Shown here: positions 47,526 to 59,770 of the stretch, in pieces | Numbering within the stretch: position 1 is the first letter of the stretch | How the letters are laid out: each line of letters starts with the position of its first letter | DNA from: Siphonodentalium dalli | Lineage: Eukaryota; Mollusca; Scaphopoda; Gadilida; Siphonodentaliidae | Direction of reading: 5' to 3' | Assembly: GCA_032622095.1 (NCBI GenBank) | Contig: CP136067.1 | Span: 136,093,990-136,157,989, forward strand | DNA: 64,000 nucleotides | Program-made: the position numbers and the translations under genes | The notes under the pieces: generated by a model | Databases searched by the model: none | Told to the model about the DNA's origin: nothing | What the model saw: the letters and a program-made list of their open reading frames with translations, nothing else

Positions 47526-50500
47526 GTAGAGTCGCTTATGTACTTTCGTGGGAATTTTTTGAACAAATGTAGAGACTATGATATTATGATAGGGTATCAC
47601 TTACTTTGTCGGAAAAAGTTTGTTAGACTTCATGGGTCCGCGACTGGAGAGAATTATGACGTCACAAAGATGACGTCATTGTCAGTTCAGTTCAGATGTA
47701 GGGTTTTCATAAGAACTGACTAATTCAGCGCATATTTCTTAATTGTTATACATTCTTTTTAGCTAGGGCAATTCATCAATAGTAGTTCTCGAAGTACAGT
47801 ACCCAATTTCACGGGAAATTGTTATTCCAGTCAAAGATGGCTGCCAAAATGGCACTAAAAAATCAACAATTTTGCAATTTTCAAGAATTTCATGTAAATG
47901 ACCTTCCGTTTGGTATCGACTGCGAATTGTGACAATTCTGTGTTTAATTATTGCTTCAGCAATGTGATGACCAATTGTATTGTACAAAACAAGTTCGATC
48001 TGTTAAAAATCCACTTTAGACAATCGAATTATAGCATCTTGTCAAAAATTAATTCCGATATTGTAGCAATAGATTTAAATAAATGAGCGGCATTCAGTGA
48101 TGTGAAAGAAGTATTCGTGCCACATACGGAAATATTATCACACTTCAACAAAACTGTTCAATTTCATCCAAGATGGCTACCAAAATGGCAGTCAAAATAC
48201 AAAAGTAAGTGTTCGTTACGGCACATCACCGAATGTCGCCCTGGCATTCCATCATGGGGAATTAGGTTAATCAGCTACTTTTAAGTAAATACCCATAGCT
48301 TTAATTTATTATATACATTAGCGATGTCCTGTACGGCATAAATGGCATTTCTTCAAATTTCCTGTGAGGAGGGTGTTGAAGAGAAAATCCAACTCACTAT
48401 GTGAAATTAGAAAGTATCTTAGACCGCCATCTTAGCTTGGGGTGGGCAAGTGTTACTATTTCAATGTTTACACTTCTGTGCTATACTCTAAGCCAAAGTA
48501 CTAACTGAGAAGTATTGGTGGTTACCATATCAAATGGTAATTGATGATGCAGTTAATTGTTAGTGTTAGTACTTGTCGTGACATATCGGTAGAAAATACA
48601 TACATGTATAGTGTATCATAGCAGGTAGCAATACGCAATTGTTTATTGTGATAGCTATGAAGTGGGATTGTACTTCTCAGCTATACCATGAATCTTGGCA
48701 AGCAAGAAACAACACAACCTTGTTTACAAAACACAAACAATAGTATAATTAATGCTATGGCTGTAATTTGGTCTGCTTGTTAGTTGCACTGTAACCTTTA
48801 ATTAAATTTGCATGGTAACACCATTTAAACCTCGTTTAGCTGAACTTGGCAGGTTTCAATCGTATTGATAACCACGACATATCAAAATAGAATAGACACC
48901 CATAGGTGGGTAATATATCCATATATGCGGTATTGTCCCGTATCAAGCTTAAAGTGATATAGTGTGAATACCAGGTTCTGAAATATGGATGATTGTTTTC
49001 ACCAAAGTAGTCCAACCACTTTCATTGCAAATGTGGAGTTTTGAAAAGTTAATATAAGTTAGTGACCCCACAGGATATGTTATTCAGTTGAAATGAACAT
49101 TGCCATACACCAGGCTAGATCCCCACAAACGGGCGAAGTGGTATGTCTGGTTCTTGGCTTTCCTCGTGTTCAGTTAATTGGTGGTAGCCACACAAAGTGA
49201 TTCGCCCAATATACGAAAGGTGGCTTTGCACGAACACGGTAGGCTGGTATGGACCATGGATAGTATACAGCAAACTAATATCCCATATTGATTTCTATGA
49301 TTTATGCATGTGAAAAGTTTAGTGAGACAATGCATTACGTTTGCACATCAGTTTAATAGGAAAGTGGTTCTGGGCAATGGTTATGACTGTGCTGTCGGTC
49401 GCACTTGATTAGCGATTATTTTGAAGTTTATCGAAATCAACAGGGACTGCGCAACTGCTTTGCATATCCAACCGTGCAGCTTAGATGACGAAAGAATGTG
49501 AATGGTAAGCGCAATAGATACGAGCCAAACATAGACAGGCGATACTTATTATGATACTAATTCCCGCGTTTTGACAAACTGTACGACCACACGGTGGGAA
49601 ACGGGTCAAACGTCCATTGGTAGTGATGTGTCTTCCGTTGTCATGTCATCAGTTTGATTTATTATCTCCAATATACTCTGGAATCCAGGTTCTTAATACT
49701 GAATGACATTATGGGGCAACGCAGTCCACTAACTTCTTACAACATAATGTGAAGTAATATTTGGAGTTAATAACAGCTCATGACGTGCCATGTTGATTCT
49801 GGTTATAACGTTATCATGAACCAAAGGAAATGTGGAAATGAAGGAAGTTGAATTAGCACGCGTAACTACGGAGGTGGCCATGGTTCACTATAATAATAAT
49901 GGCATCTTTCAGATCATAGTATATAGGCCGATCCATATATATCCTAATGACTCAAACTGTTCTAATTCTATTCGACTAGGAGTTATCAGATCAGTCTGGC
50001 TATATCCCATAAATTGTATATATCATGCTGCATTCATGCATCTTGATAATCCCCCCCAACCAAGTGGCATTTATATATTAACTTCATCAGAACACGGTCA
50101 TGGTGAGGCTATTGTACGCAGAGCTCCATACATGTTCATGTGAAAATCAATACAGTTTGATCAGATAGACTTTAGTTTTAACAGTATTTGTTCCATGAAT
50201 AATACAAAAACTATTAGTATACGTGTAATCGTATACCGGATTCGACATCAACTGTGCAGGCTTATGTGAGTAATTTCCGGCGAATTTTCACGATGCTTAT
50301 TTGGACAATAGTTGTCATATGAACTCGCATATTGAGTCATTGCGGAAAGACAACTACTATGAATGTGTCGTAATATGGCGAATATTTATTTGGAAGAAGC
50401 AAATTAGTCTACTACATTCACCTTCTACACATGACAGAAACGTAATTGGATGAAAAAGGGTAAAATTTGTGTATTATCGTATTTTGGCCGCCATCTTGGA

Positions 50501-51166
50501 AGCCATCTTGGATTAAGTTGACAGTTTCTGGATCCAGTTAGATTTAAATACCTTATGTAATGATCATACTCATTTCCATCATCGATTATTTCAAAATTTC
50601 TACAAGGATATAGTTAGAAAATAAAAAAGTATATTTTGGCGAAATTCATACCAATTCCTTTAAATCATCGCATTTGGAGAAGAAAATCAAGGTTATGATT
50701 CAAGAAATCAACTAATGTGATGCCTAAGTGAGTTGATATCAAGATATAAGAGAAGTATATTCCATAATCGTCACCAGTTCGATACAATCGGAAATGATGT
50801 AGGCGGCATGTATGGAAAATCATCAATTTCCCACTTCCGGTCGCCATTTTGGCGGCCATCTTTGATCGAGAGGACAAACTTTTATATAAAAATATAACAT
50901 GGCGTCACACCATACACGGTAGAAAAGGATTGTCATTTATTTTATATCAAAATTATATTTTTATCATGAAATCTAACAATGGTGAACTTAAAATAATGAG
51001 CATGGCGGCCATCTTTGTGACGTCATCAGACCACACAGTCGCGACCCCAGGGGGTCTAACAAATTTGTTTCTGAAGTAGAGACCATATACTGCCTCATGA
51101 ACATGGTCTCTATATTTGTTCATGAATTTCCCACGGGAGCCCAAAATCTGACATAAGCGACTCTAC
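47526..51166. mobile_element. 3.6 kb TIR element, TA-flanked
   Basis: Inverted ends GTAGAGTCGCTTATGT at 47526 and 51166, with TA outside both. Weaker inverted similarity continues for about 190 bp (GAACAAAT.TAGAGAC, TTTGTTAGAC, GCGACTG, GACGTCACAAAGATG). The interior holds several AAGATGGCNNCCAAAATGGC motifs and no transposase. The long open frame at 49832-50143 has no known domain. TA flanks hint at Tc1/mariner-type targeting, but the length and long TIR are unusual. Confidence 0.7.
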
Positions 51167-51250
51167 TAATTATCATGTAGAACCGGTCAAATATGGACTC
51201 TGTTGCCCAATATGGAACAGCTCAGAAAACATTTGAAGGGCCCTAAAATG

Positions 51251-51620
51251 TATTTAACATGGGATCTGCCATACAAATCGATTTATGTTGATAAATCTCT
51301 TATTTTTCAAAATTTTAAGCTGAGACTTGGTGTGTCTGAGTGGGATACGTATATATTCCTAAAATGATAGGATACAGCACATAATTATGTTTTAGGTGGA
51401 AGAAATGAATTTTTTTCGATGATAAAATTTAACAATAACATGGGATTTGCAATTAAAATCGATTTATGTCGATAAAACTGTCATTTTTCAAAATTTTGAG
51501 TTTAGAATTCGTGTGTGACGGTGTGTCTGTGTGTAATACTTATATATTCTTAAAATGACAGAGTCCAGCGCGTAATTATGTTTTAGATGGAAGAAATTGA
51601 ATTTGTTTTCGATAACAAAT
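51251..51620 (+). repeat. Two tandem 185 bp units
   Basis: Shared text: AACATGGGAT, AAAATCGATTTATG / CAAATCGATTTATG, TTTTTCAAAATTTT and AATTATGTTTTAG, at about 185 bp spacing. Confidence 0.75.
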
Positions 51621-51900
51621 TTACAGCATGTACGGCCGTAATACGGGTTTATCGAGTACGCTATTTTATAAACAAACTTTTGTCAATAGCCGTTTTGGTC
51701 AAACTAAACCTTTTTTGACCGGGAAAGCAGATCCGAATAGTAGCTAAGATGTATTTAGATAGAATTATCAAAAGAATTTGACCGATTAGGGTGCATTTTA
51801 AAAGAATCGAGTGGAGAAATCTTGGTGACATTTTCATAAAACACGCCGATAATTCCAGAAGATAAAAGATGGCGGTTATCACAATAGAACAGGCATAATA

Positions 51901-52160
51901 TTACCCATAATTCACCTCACTACACCAGGGGGCTTACCCATAATTCACCTCACTATACCAGGGGGCTCCCAATGGGTTATATATTATTTTCAGGCTATCA
52001 GATTATTTATATTTTCAACAACATATTATTACTCCGGTGACTTTAAGATTACAATTTCAGCCTGTCCTGACTATCGATACGATTGAGTCATATTTTCAAA
52101 AACATATTATACACCGGTGGCGTTGTTTTACAATTTCAGCATCTACGTGATTCTATCGGT
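51901..52160 (+). repeat. 33 bp and about 80 bp tandem doublets
   Basis: TTACCCATAATTCACCTCAC occurs twice, 33 bp apart (51901 and 51934). After that CAACATATTAT / AAACATATTAT with ACAATTTCAGC repeats about 80 bp apart. Confidence 0.75.
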
Positions 52161-52398
52161 ACGATTTGAGTAAGGTACAAAAAAAAAATTCTTCGCCCTA
52201 GAGACTACCACTGAATATGAAAAACAGCCACACTAGAAACACCACATGGTGGCGTAATGAATTCGAACGCGGAGTGTGTTCATATGTGATCAGGTTATAA
52301 ACTATAGCTCATCGCTGCATATCTTCCGATTTGATTTGGTTATTCTGTGCGTTATTATGCGCGTGTGTGGTTTAACGGACGAGTCATCGGGGCCATTA

Positions 52399-53335
52399 CT
52401 AATTGAATCGTTTGGTGCTTAGGATATATTTTTGTACTTCTCTGAAAATGGTTATATTATCGTCATGTGCGAGTTCAGTGGAACCACGGAGTAGCACATC
52501 GGTTGTAATGTTACAAAGGCCGGACACTGTGGTTAGAAATAAAGCTCTTTGTGAGTCGTATCTTTCGCATTCGAGTAAATAATGTTCGATAGCATCTAGC
52601 TTACCGCAAGCACACATGGGTTGGTCAGAAACAAAATTTGCAGAGGTGCGGAAATTTAAGTGGCTACAGTGCATTCTAAGTCGAGAGTGCAAGACCTTCC
52701 CGTCGCGTGTGTAGGAATAATAAAACCATTTAGGGATATTGTTCAAGTTAGAATCCAATGACTTTGAGAATGTCACTCTCGAATCCATGGCAATCCTGCT
52801 TGTGCGAAGGTTATTCTACAACGTGGTTGTCGAGGGAAGGAAGGATCTTCTGTGATATTCATTATCGAAAACTGGGACCATAAAACAATTGCCTTGTCTG
52901 GAGGTGACACGCCCCGATATCTGACTGTGAGTTGGAGGTACTAAAGTTCTTAGATATATTGGTGCCTGGCCATACATACTTTGGTACGGACATTCGCGTG
53001 GGAATGACCATTCAATATTGGTCGGTTGAATGCTTTGGTATGGATTATTTCTCTTACAGCTTCGTCATGCTACGATCCTATGGTACTGATTAATGTTCTC
53101 AACACTGAAAATCGGGCAGTATGAAATATTTGAGTTCAACAGCGCCTGATAATTAATGGTGATTTCAGGTGATGTTTGTATTGTATCCCCATTAGCATTG
53201 AGAGGCATCGAGTGTGGTCCTGTTCGTATTACACCTCATATCCCAGTCTCATGAACATCGGTCGGTGGTTGGAAATGCTTAGTGCGGCGTCATCTAGTAC
53301 TTCTGCGTGTGATACGGTATGTATAGTATGCAACG
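52399..53335 (-). mobile_element. LINE remnant, internally deleted
   Basis: The minus-strand frame 52788-52399 encodes a LINE C-terminal module (LHSRLRMHCSHLNF, CACGKLDAIEHYLLECERYD, ending QKYILSTKRFN). Further upstream in the same frame lie YGQAPIYLRTLVPP and YHRRSFLPSTTTL-stop-NNL, where TAG replaces an expected Trp codon. Between 53335 and about 53140 is VSHAEVLDDAALSISNHRPM, the end of the endonuclease. The RT core between them is missing, so a large internal deletion has occurred. Confidence 0.78.
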
Positions 53336-55145
53336 ACATAAGGATGTGATAAATTGTTGTTCCGGCGCCACCGATCGCGGATACGAATGTCGATTGGTGC
53401 CCCTATACAAATAGCGTTGCTGTTTATAGATATATAATTACAACTACTTTCGCTTTGACTAAAATGCGTGCATTTGATTGGTCAAGGCCCTTAGACACAC
53501 TTGGTAGCGACAATATCTATCAGTGGAGGGAAGTGTCGTTTCCCGCATCACTGGGGGTAGTGATACCTTAAAAAGTTCGCAAACCAAGTCGAATATCCAT
53601 GGGGCGAATTTACCCGGAATTTTATTTTGTCCACCAATCAAATCGCAAGAAATCACTTCCGTTTCTAGTGGTAACGCAAGACGCCAAATATCAGCGAAAA
53701 ATTATCGCCGATTAAACAGCAAAATAGTACATTAATTTATTTGGGGATAAAAGAAAGTATTACATAACTATTCCACCATTAGTATTAGCATTTATCCAGC
53801 TTCGTGCCAATAATAATATGACATGGCAATAGTCATGAGAGCATAGAATGCACCTTTGTAGCGACTGTTTACTTTTCGAGTCGCCGGAGACCACAAATTC
53901 GGTGGCGAAGTTTGGGAACACCGCTCAATGAGGTATCTACCTGAATGTCTTGTCGATGTTGATCTTTACTCAACACGCAGTGTTATATTTTGCATGCTAA
54001 CACACAAGTCCACTTGATAACTTAATGAATAACCCATCTCAACAGCCATGATTGTTCTTACTAATGAAATTAATATAACTAGATAAACATGCATGCATTG
54101 AGATCATATAAAAAACGTACCACAATATTGATATGTGATTCAATGAGGAATTGCCACCAGGCCACGGTCAAACACAATTCTGGACGATCTATCGTGCAAT
54201 TATATATATCGTCGTGAATACAATTTAGCAAAACGTAATGAGTAGAGATCAACCTTGGTGAAAAGCAATGGTTAATTGGTCCAGCCGACTCATTGTGTGG
54301 AAAATCAGCGGGCGACATGGATAGCTATGGCACATAATTATGCCGGACCAATAGTCACCAAACTCCACCATAATAAATTATTACACCTACTGTGTCATCG
54401 CTACTGTGGTACGTGTGTCCGCAGCCATTGTTAGGCAAATGAATTATCTTGTATATGTGAAGCTCCCTATATATGGGAGCCTCGCATATATATTATAATG
54501 CATTGTCACAGGATTGTCGCAAAATTTCAGGAAGCTCCAGCCAAGAAAGAGTTAAAAGACGTTGACCGAATATAGGGGGTGGTTTTTAGGGGGTTGTTTT
54601 TCACCCGCACACATCAAACCCAAAAGCATCTCACATGCGTTTTGTGCTTCCAGCATATACATTCTTTAATTCATGTCACATAAAACGAAACTGAGTTCAA
54701 GATTGGAAAAATTACCTAAACATAAATATAAAACAAAACATGAACTCAAATTTAAAGCCAGTTGGTGGTTTACACCTAATAATATTCACTTTTGAATTTT
54801 CCCCGGCATCGAAATATGTCATATACTTTATCTGATCTTCTACGGGCATTATATGTGCAAGGAAGACGAATTGAAGTCATAACAAATACAAAATTACTTG
54901 TACATGAATAATATATCAGATAATGACATTAGTAAAACAGGAGGTGTATATAATGCTGAAAACAGGACATCTGAATACAAGAGGGCATCAAAGGGACGCA
55001 AGGCACTAGCAGTTGGTAAATTCATATTATTACCACTTCAGACGGCGTTCTCAATATTTTACCCGTACGATAAGATTCCATAATGTTGAGGCGAAGTTGA
55101 TCGGAAGCGGGCGGCGGGCGTTAATAAAGTGGTAATAATAGTGAT
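53336..55145. other. No gene recognised
   Basis: AT-rich with small frames lacking domains. At 54460-54480 GCTCCCTATATATGGGAGC forms a small hairpin, followed by CTCGCATATATATTATAATGC, similar to the hairpin stem in the 19540-19924 MITE. 54758-54895 resembles 58676-58830 in direct orientation. Confidence 0.45.
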
Positions 55146-55315
55146 AACATGATTTTGTCCGGCGTCATGGTTTATTAACGGCCCTCCAGGAATGATTAAC
55201 AGCCCACGGGCCTGTAAGCGACCATCGACTGCTACTCGGGCCTCTAATATGCATCGGGCTGTTAATCATGCCTATTGGGCCTATAATAAACCATAACGCC
55301 CACAAAATTCATGTT
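55146..55315. repeat. Imperfect 170 bp hairpin
   Basis: AACATGATTTTGT...GGTTTATTAACGGCCC at the left pairs with GGGCCTATAATAAACC...ACAAAATTCATGTT at the right; the inner GATTAACAGCCC pairs with GGGCTGTTAATC. It abuts the next element. Confidence 0.8.
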
Positions 55316-56075
55316 ATTCACTGGGGGTAAGCTGCTCCATGGGAAGCGGTTCGCTTGTGATAAAAGCTCCAGTGCGCATGAGCGAAGCTCCAATGCGCAT
55401 CCGGTCAGAAGAAGTTATTTTATTTACAACATTCAAAGAACACAGATTGAAGGTAAGGAATAGAAAAGAATTTCCACTGCTGCTCCCTTCTACGATAACA
55501 TTTATAACAAAATCAGGGACGTTTTGTCACATCTTTGCTCACAATACCCTCCTTTTCCCAGTTTAGCATGGCTGAAAAGTATTCCCTATGCATTTACTAT
55601 GGGAAACTACCGAAAGTAACCGGGTGAATAGACCGTATTTAAAAGCTTATTTGAGCGTGAACAATATTGAACAATAAAGCTAATACGTCATCTAGTAATC
55701 CCCAATCAGTGTCGATGTATTCTGTTCATTTAAATCAATGCCAGAAAGCTTTCAAATCATGACAAAAAGCCCCAGTGCCATTGCGATAACAGGTTACACA
55801 TCGTGTGCGCTTGTGATGAAATAAAGCGCCAGTGCGTAGGTGTCATGGAATCGTAATTGACTTATTTTGGCAGGATAATCAACATTCTGACAACCGAAAA
55901 CTACAGAAGGTGGTGTGTGCTTTCCTCAGAGTCATTTTTTTCAATTAGCTTGTGTTTTATGTTGTAATTTAATATATTATATATCATTTATAGCATAAAT
56001 ATCCGAATACGAATGTAATTATGACAATTAAGAATGTAATACAAATGATACGAATGTAATTACGATAATTAGACA

Positions 56076-56827
56076 TCTATTATATATTTTGAAAGATCTG
56101 TGTGTGTATGTGTTTGTTTGTGTGTGTGTTTGTTTGTGTGTGTGTTTGAAATCGATGGACTCCAAAACGACTAAGCCAATTTCGATGAAATTTGGTATTT
56201 TAGGGTATTTTCGGCAGGAGACGAACATATGCATATTTATTTGTCCGTGCGAGGTCAACTTTTCACGTGCGGAGGTCAAATCTATTTTTACGCCGTTTTG
56301 CGCTAATATATTTCAGTTCGGTGCTCACAAATCGATACGATATAGCGCGAATAATAAATTGCCAGTCATATAATTTGCACGGTTAGAATCTGTGTGGCTT
56401 CATCTTTCCAACGATATATAATATGTATGTATCCGTTTTAGTTATCTGCCTCATTTATTAGGTACAAGTGGTGGTATGATCTTTTATCAGGATATCAATG
56501 CGTAACTTCTATGACGTCGTCAGAGGTCATAAAGTTAGATTACGTTAACTCTCACCCTGCCGATGCATTTGACTGTGTCGCGTTAACTCATCACCGGCCG
56601 AGGTATCCGCAAATGACATTGGGCTATATATCTCGGTAACGGGTGTAGCTATCGACTTGAAATTTGGTATGTGAATGTATCTTGCCCCGGATACGAATTT
56701 TATCGGGTCGCCGAGCACGTGCGACACCAGCTTCGCGCATGCGCAGACCAGATCTAGGAAACGGGTGGAGCAATCGACTTGAAATTTGGTTTTTTAATAG
56801 CCCGGACGAAGTCGGGTCACCTTCTAG
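56076..56827 (+). mobile_element. Solo Helitron-like element
   Basis: Clean insertion between A and T. Starts TCTATTATATATTTTGAAAG, has a GT/GTTT-rich tract and CCAATTTCGATGAAATTTGG, one to two 122 bp repeat units with GCGCATGCGCAGACC at about 56736, and ends with hairpin GCCCGGACGAAGTCGGG followed by CTAG at 56824-56827. It shows the expected ends of a single unit, which supports reading the 31.5-41.3 kb region as an array of such units. Confidence 0.85.
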
Positions 56828-57638
56828 TTAGTATATATAATTACTATAATATAATAATTATATTCATATCATTTGCAGTGCATTCTTCGCAGAACCATAA
56901 CACCATATGTATAGTGGTGATATGGCTTCGTAATTCTGATTATTAGACATTTATTTTAGTTGGGAATACGTCGAACTGGTATCGCTATGTTGCTTCAGTG
57001 AAAGCTCACACCTTGATGCAGGATTGGGAATGTCAGGGACGTGACTAGAGGGTCTTGGTTTGGGTGGGTGTCAAACTTCGAATTTCCAACTGTATCCCCC
57101 ACTTTGGAGCACATTTTTATCTCAACTTAAGACTTTCCTTTTGCACACTCTTGAGCTTGAATATTCTGACTGTTACCTGAAACAGGTTTGTAACTGGTTG
57201 GAACTCCAACGATATACCCCCATATATTTGAAAGTATCTGAAATATATGTTGTAAATATAAATGTCTTTCAACTCCGGGTGGAGTGCAAATCACAGGGGT
57301 CCGGGAATATATATGTTTTTAATTTATTATAGTATTTTGAGAAAATAATATGATAAATTAAAACAAAAAATTCCTGGACCCCTGTATTGCAAATTGATTT
57401 GCCCAATATTGCCCACCCGCAATGAAGACACTCTACCCACAATTATACCTGATTATCTTGCGCTTATTATTTCATTATTGTCATTTCAGATGTATGCGGG
57501 TATGGAAGGGTCAATGGAAGATTCAATGATCTTAATGGACCTTTCTGAAAACATATTAAAATGCATCCATAATTGCATGTATTTGGCATTATTTTTTGCA
57601 ATTAGTTGATTTTAATAACTAAAGCGTCTTTTGAAAAA

Positions 57639-57706
57639 TGTTGTTGTTATTGTTGTTGTTGTTGGAATCTGATTATACGGGGACCACCTGATCGGATTGT
57701 CTGCCT
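57639..57706. mobile_element. End fragment of the palindromic TTAA family
   Basis: (GTT)n GGAATCTGATTATACGGGG and ATCGGATTGTCTGCCT, then TTAA, match the right end of 3636-4562. Confidence 0.7.
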
Positions 57707-58794
57707 TTAATAGGGCATGCATGCCGTTTTCGTGCCATTTAAATATAATGTATTGTGTTATGACTTACACAAGCCGCATATCAACAATTATTTTTGCAAG
57801 ATTAATTATGCGAATACATGCATGCCATGGTCAATCTCCCACATCGTAATATGCATACATGATCAACCCACTATTCGAAATCAATTAGGCTGACAACAAA
57901 CGAATAGTTTTAATTATATCCGTACAATAACATGTGAATCACACAGGACTGCATGTACATTCAAATACATATCGATTGGAGTATATAATAGGATATACTA
58001 TTGGTATATATAACTGATAATTCACGGAAACACCACACGATAATTGTCATGTTTTAGGTTCCAATAATGCCAATGTGATTGAAATAATAAATACGAACTT
58101 GTTTCGATCGTTTTCACCTCTGCAATTCCCTAAATCTCTTTATAAATGCGCACTGGAGCCCTCCAGTCCCGGCGGTCTACGCGCTGGCGCTTATCGAAAT
58201 ACGAACTGGAGCGCCCACGTGGTGGTGTTAAAATGCATTTTTCTCAGTATTTAGTTGTTTGAGACACCAACGCCAACAACAATCGCACGGCGGAGATGTT
58301 TGTTATAGCAATTGATACGGGACATTATTCAGATTATTTCGTTTTCATACACAAAATATCATGTTATTAAGAATTTTCTCGTTACACAATCGGGTTTTGA
58401 AGTGATAAATCAGCTGCTTCTGCATGGTATGGAAATGTGTTCGAATAAATGCGATATATAAATCACAGTTGAAGCATGTTGGTCATTTGTGACCGACGTT
58501 CCATAGAATAATGCTGTTTATAGAGATACTACGTACCATTTTGAATACTTCAGTTTCCTTTTTCACAAAATAATCACAGACGCACCGTCGCATTGTAAAC
58601 TGCGCACTGGAGCTTTTATCACAAGCGAACCGCTTCCCACGGAGCAGCTTACCCCCAGTGTTATTGGTATATATTAAAGCCAATTGGTGGTTTGCCCTCC
58701 AAAATACACCCAATAATATTAATTATCTTTTTAAATGTTCCCGGTATCGAAATAGGTCAATGAATACTCGAACTACCTTTCTACGAACATTATC

Positions 58795-58917
58795 TGTACC
58801 AGAAAGACCCACTGAAGTCATAATATGTACCAGAAAGACCCACTGAAGTCATAATATGTACCAGAAAGACCCACTGAAGTCATAATATGTACCAGAAAGA
58901 CCCACTGAAGTCATAAG
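58795..58917 (+). repeat. 31 bp tandem repeat, four units
   Basis: TGTACCAGAAAGACCCACTG followed by AAGTCATAATA repeats four times almost perfectly. A single related unit (GGAAGACGAATTGAAGTCATAA) is at about 54862 in the paralogous flank. Confidence 0.92.
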
Positions 58918-58984
58918 GATATATTACAATTATGAACACGATGTTTGGGTCCACAAACACAAAACAGCCATGTGCGTGGCATGA

Positions 58985-59045
58985 AAAAGAAAAGAGCGTT
59001 CCATGTTAATCTATTCCTGATATGGTAGAAATAAAGAGCATCTGT
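58985..59045 (+). repeat. Isolated AAAGAGCG doublet fragment
   Basis: AAAGAGCGTTCCATGTTAAT, then ATTCCTGATATGG, then AAATAAAGAGCATCTG, with 42 bp spacing as in the TTAA MITEs. Surrounding MITE sequence is not clear. Confidence 0.65.
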
Positions 59046-59414
59046 TTCACTTATATGTGAAAAATTGAAAACAGCTGTAAAATGACTGTGACCATGGCAA
59101 ATATTTTTTCAGAGCACGAAGACTGTATATCAATATTTCGTGTATGTGTCAACCTATTTTATACCCCTACCATAGCTCGAATGAGCCATGTCCGTTTAAA
59201 TCATATCGCATATCACAAAACATGTGGGCTGATAAAATGACACTACCACGGTTTGTATGGAACATATTGCTCAAATGGTGCCATATTAAACCTCTCTCGA
59301 TCCCCAGATATGTTCATAATGAGATTGTGATCCATGAGAACAGGCTAAAATGTGAGACATATATAAATGTTGACATGAACGCGAAAAAAAACCCTCTACG
59401 CATATTTACACTCT

Positions 59415-59502
59415 TCTACCCCCCCCCCCTCTCTCTCTCTCCCTCTCTCTAGCTCTCAATCTCTCTCCCATCTCTCGCCCCTCTCTCTCTCTCTCGATTC
59501 TC
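59415..59502. repeat. (CT)n low-complexity tract
   Basis: Poly-C run followed by CTCTCTCTCC-type repeats. Confidence 0.95.
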
Positions 59503-59770
59503 CTCGCTCACCAATCTATCCTTCATATAATCATATCTCATACAGAAAAGCCCCAAATAAAAAAATACGACAATTTCAAAATTAAAATATAATGCAGACA
59601 CTATATACATAGAAGGTGCCACTTGTCAATAATTTTGTTAAACTGATTGATTATATGTTCGTTAATATACATGCTTTGTCCACTGTGATGGATAAAGTTC
59701 AGTTTGATTGTGGGAAATACAAATTATTTAAAAAACATTGTCAGTTTCTAAGTTATGTCCTCATCATTAA

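Larger units (their letters stand above)
55319..58660. mobile_element. 3.3 kb element with 60 bp TIRs and 5 bp duplication
   Basis: The ends CACTGGGGGTAAGCTGCTCC and the complement ending CCCCCAGTG extend as TIRs for about 60 bp with one mismatch, through GCTTGTGATAAAAGCTCCAG. TTATT (55314-55318 and 58661-58665) is duplicated. Further GC(T/G)CCAGTGCG-like motifs lie inside both ends (55370, 55394, 55826; 58148, 58202, 58600). A Helitron (56076-56827) is nested inside. No transposase frame is recognised, so it looks non-autonomous. A CAC start and 5 bp duplication would fit Transib; that is inference only. Confidence 0.78.
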
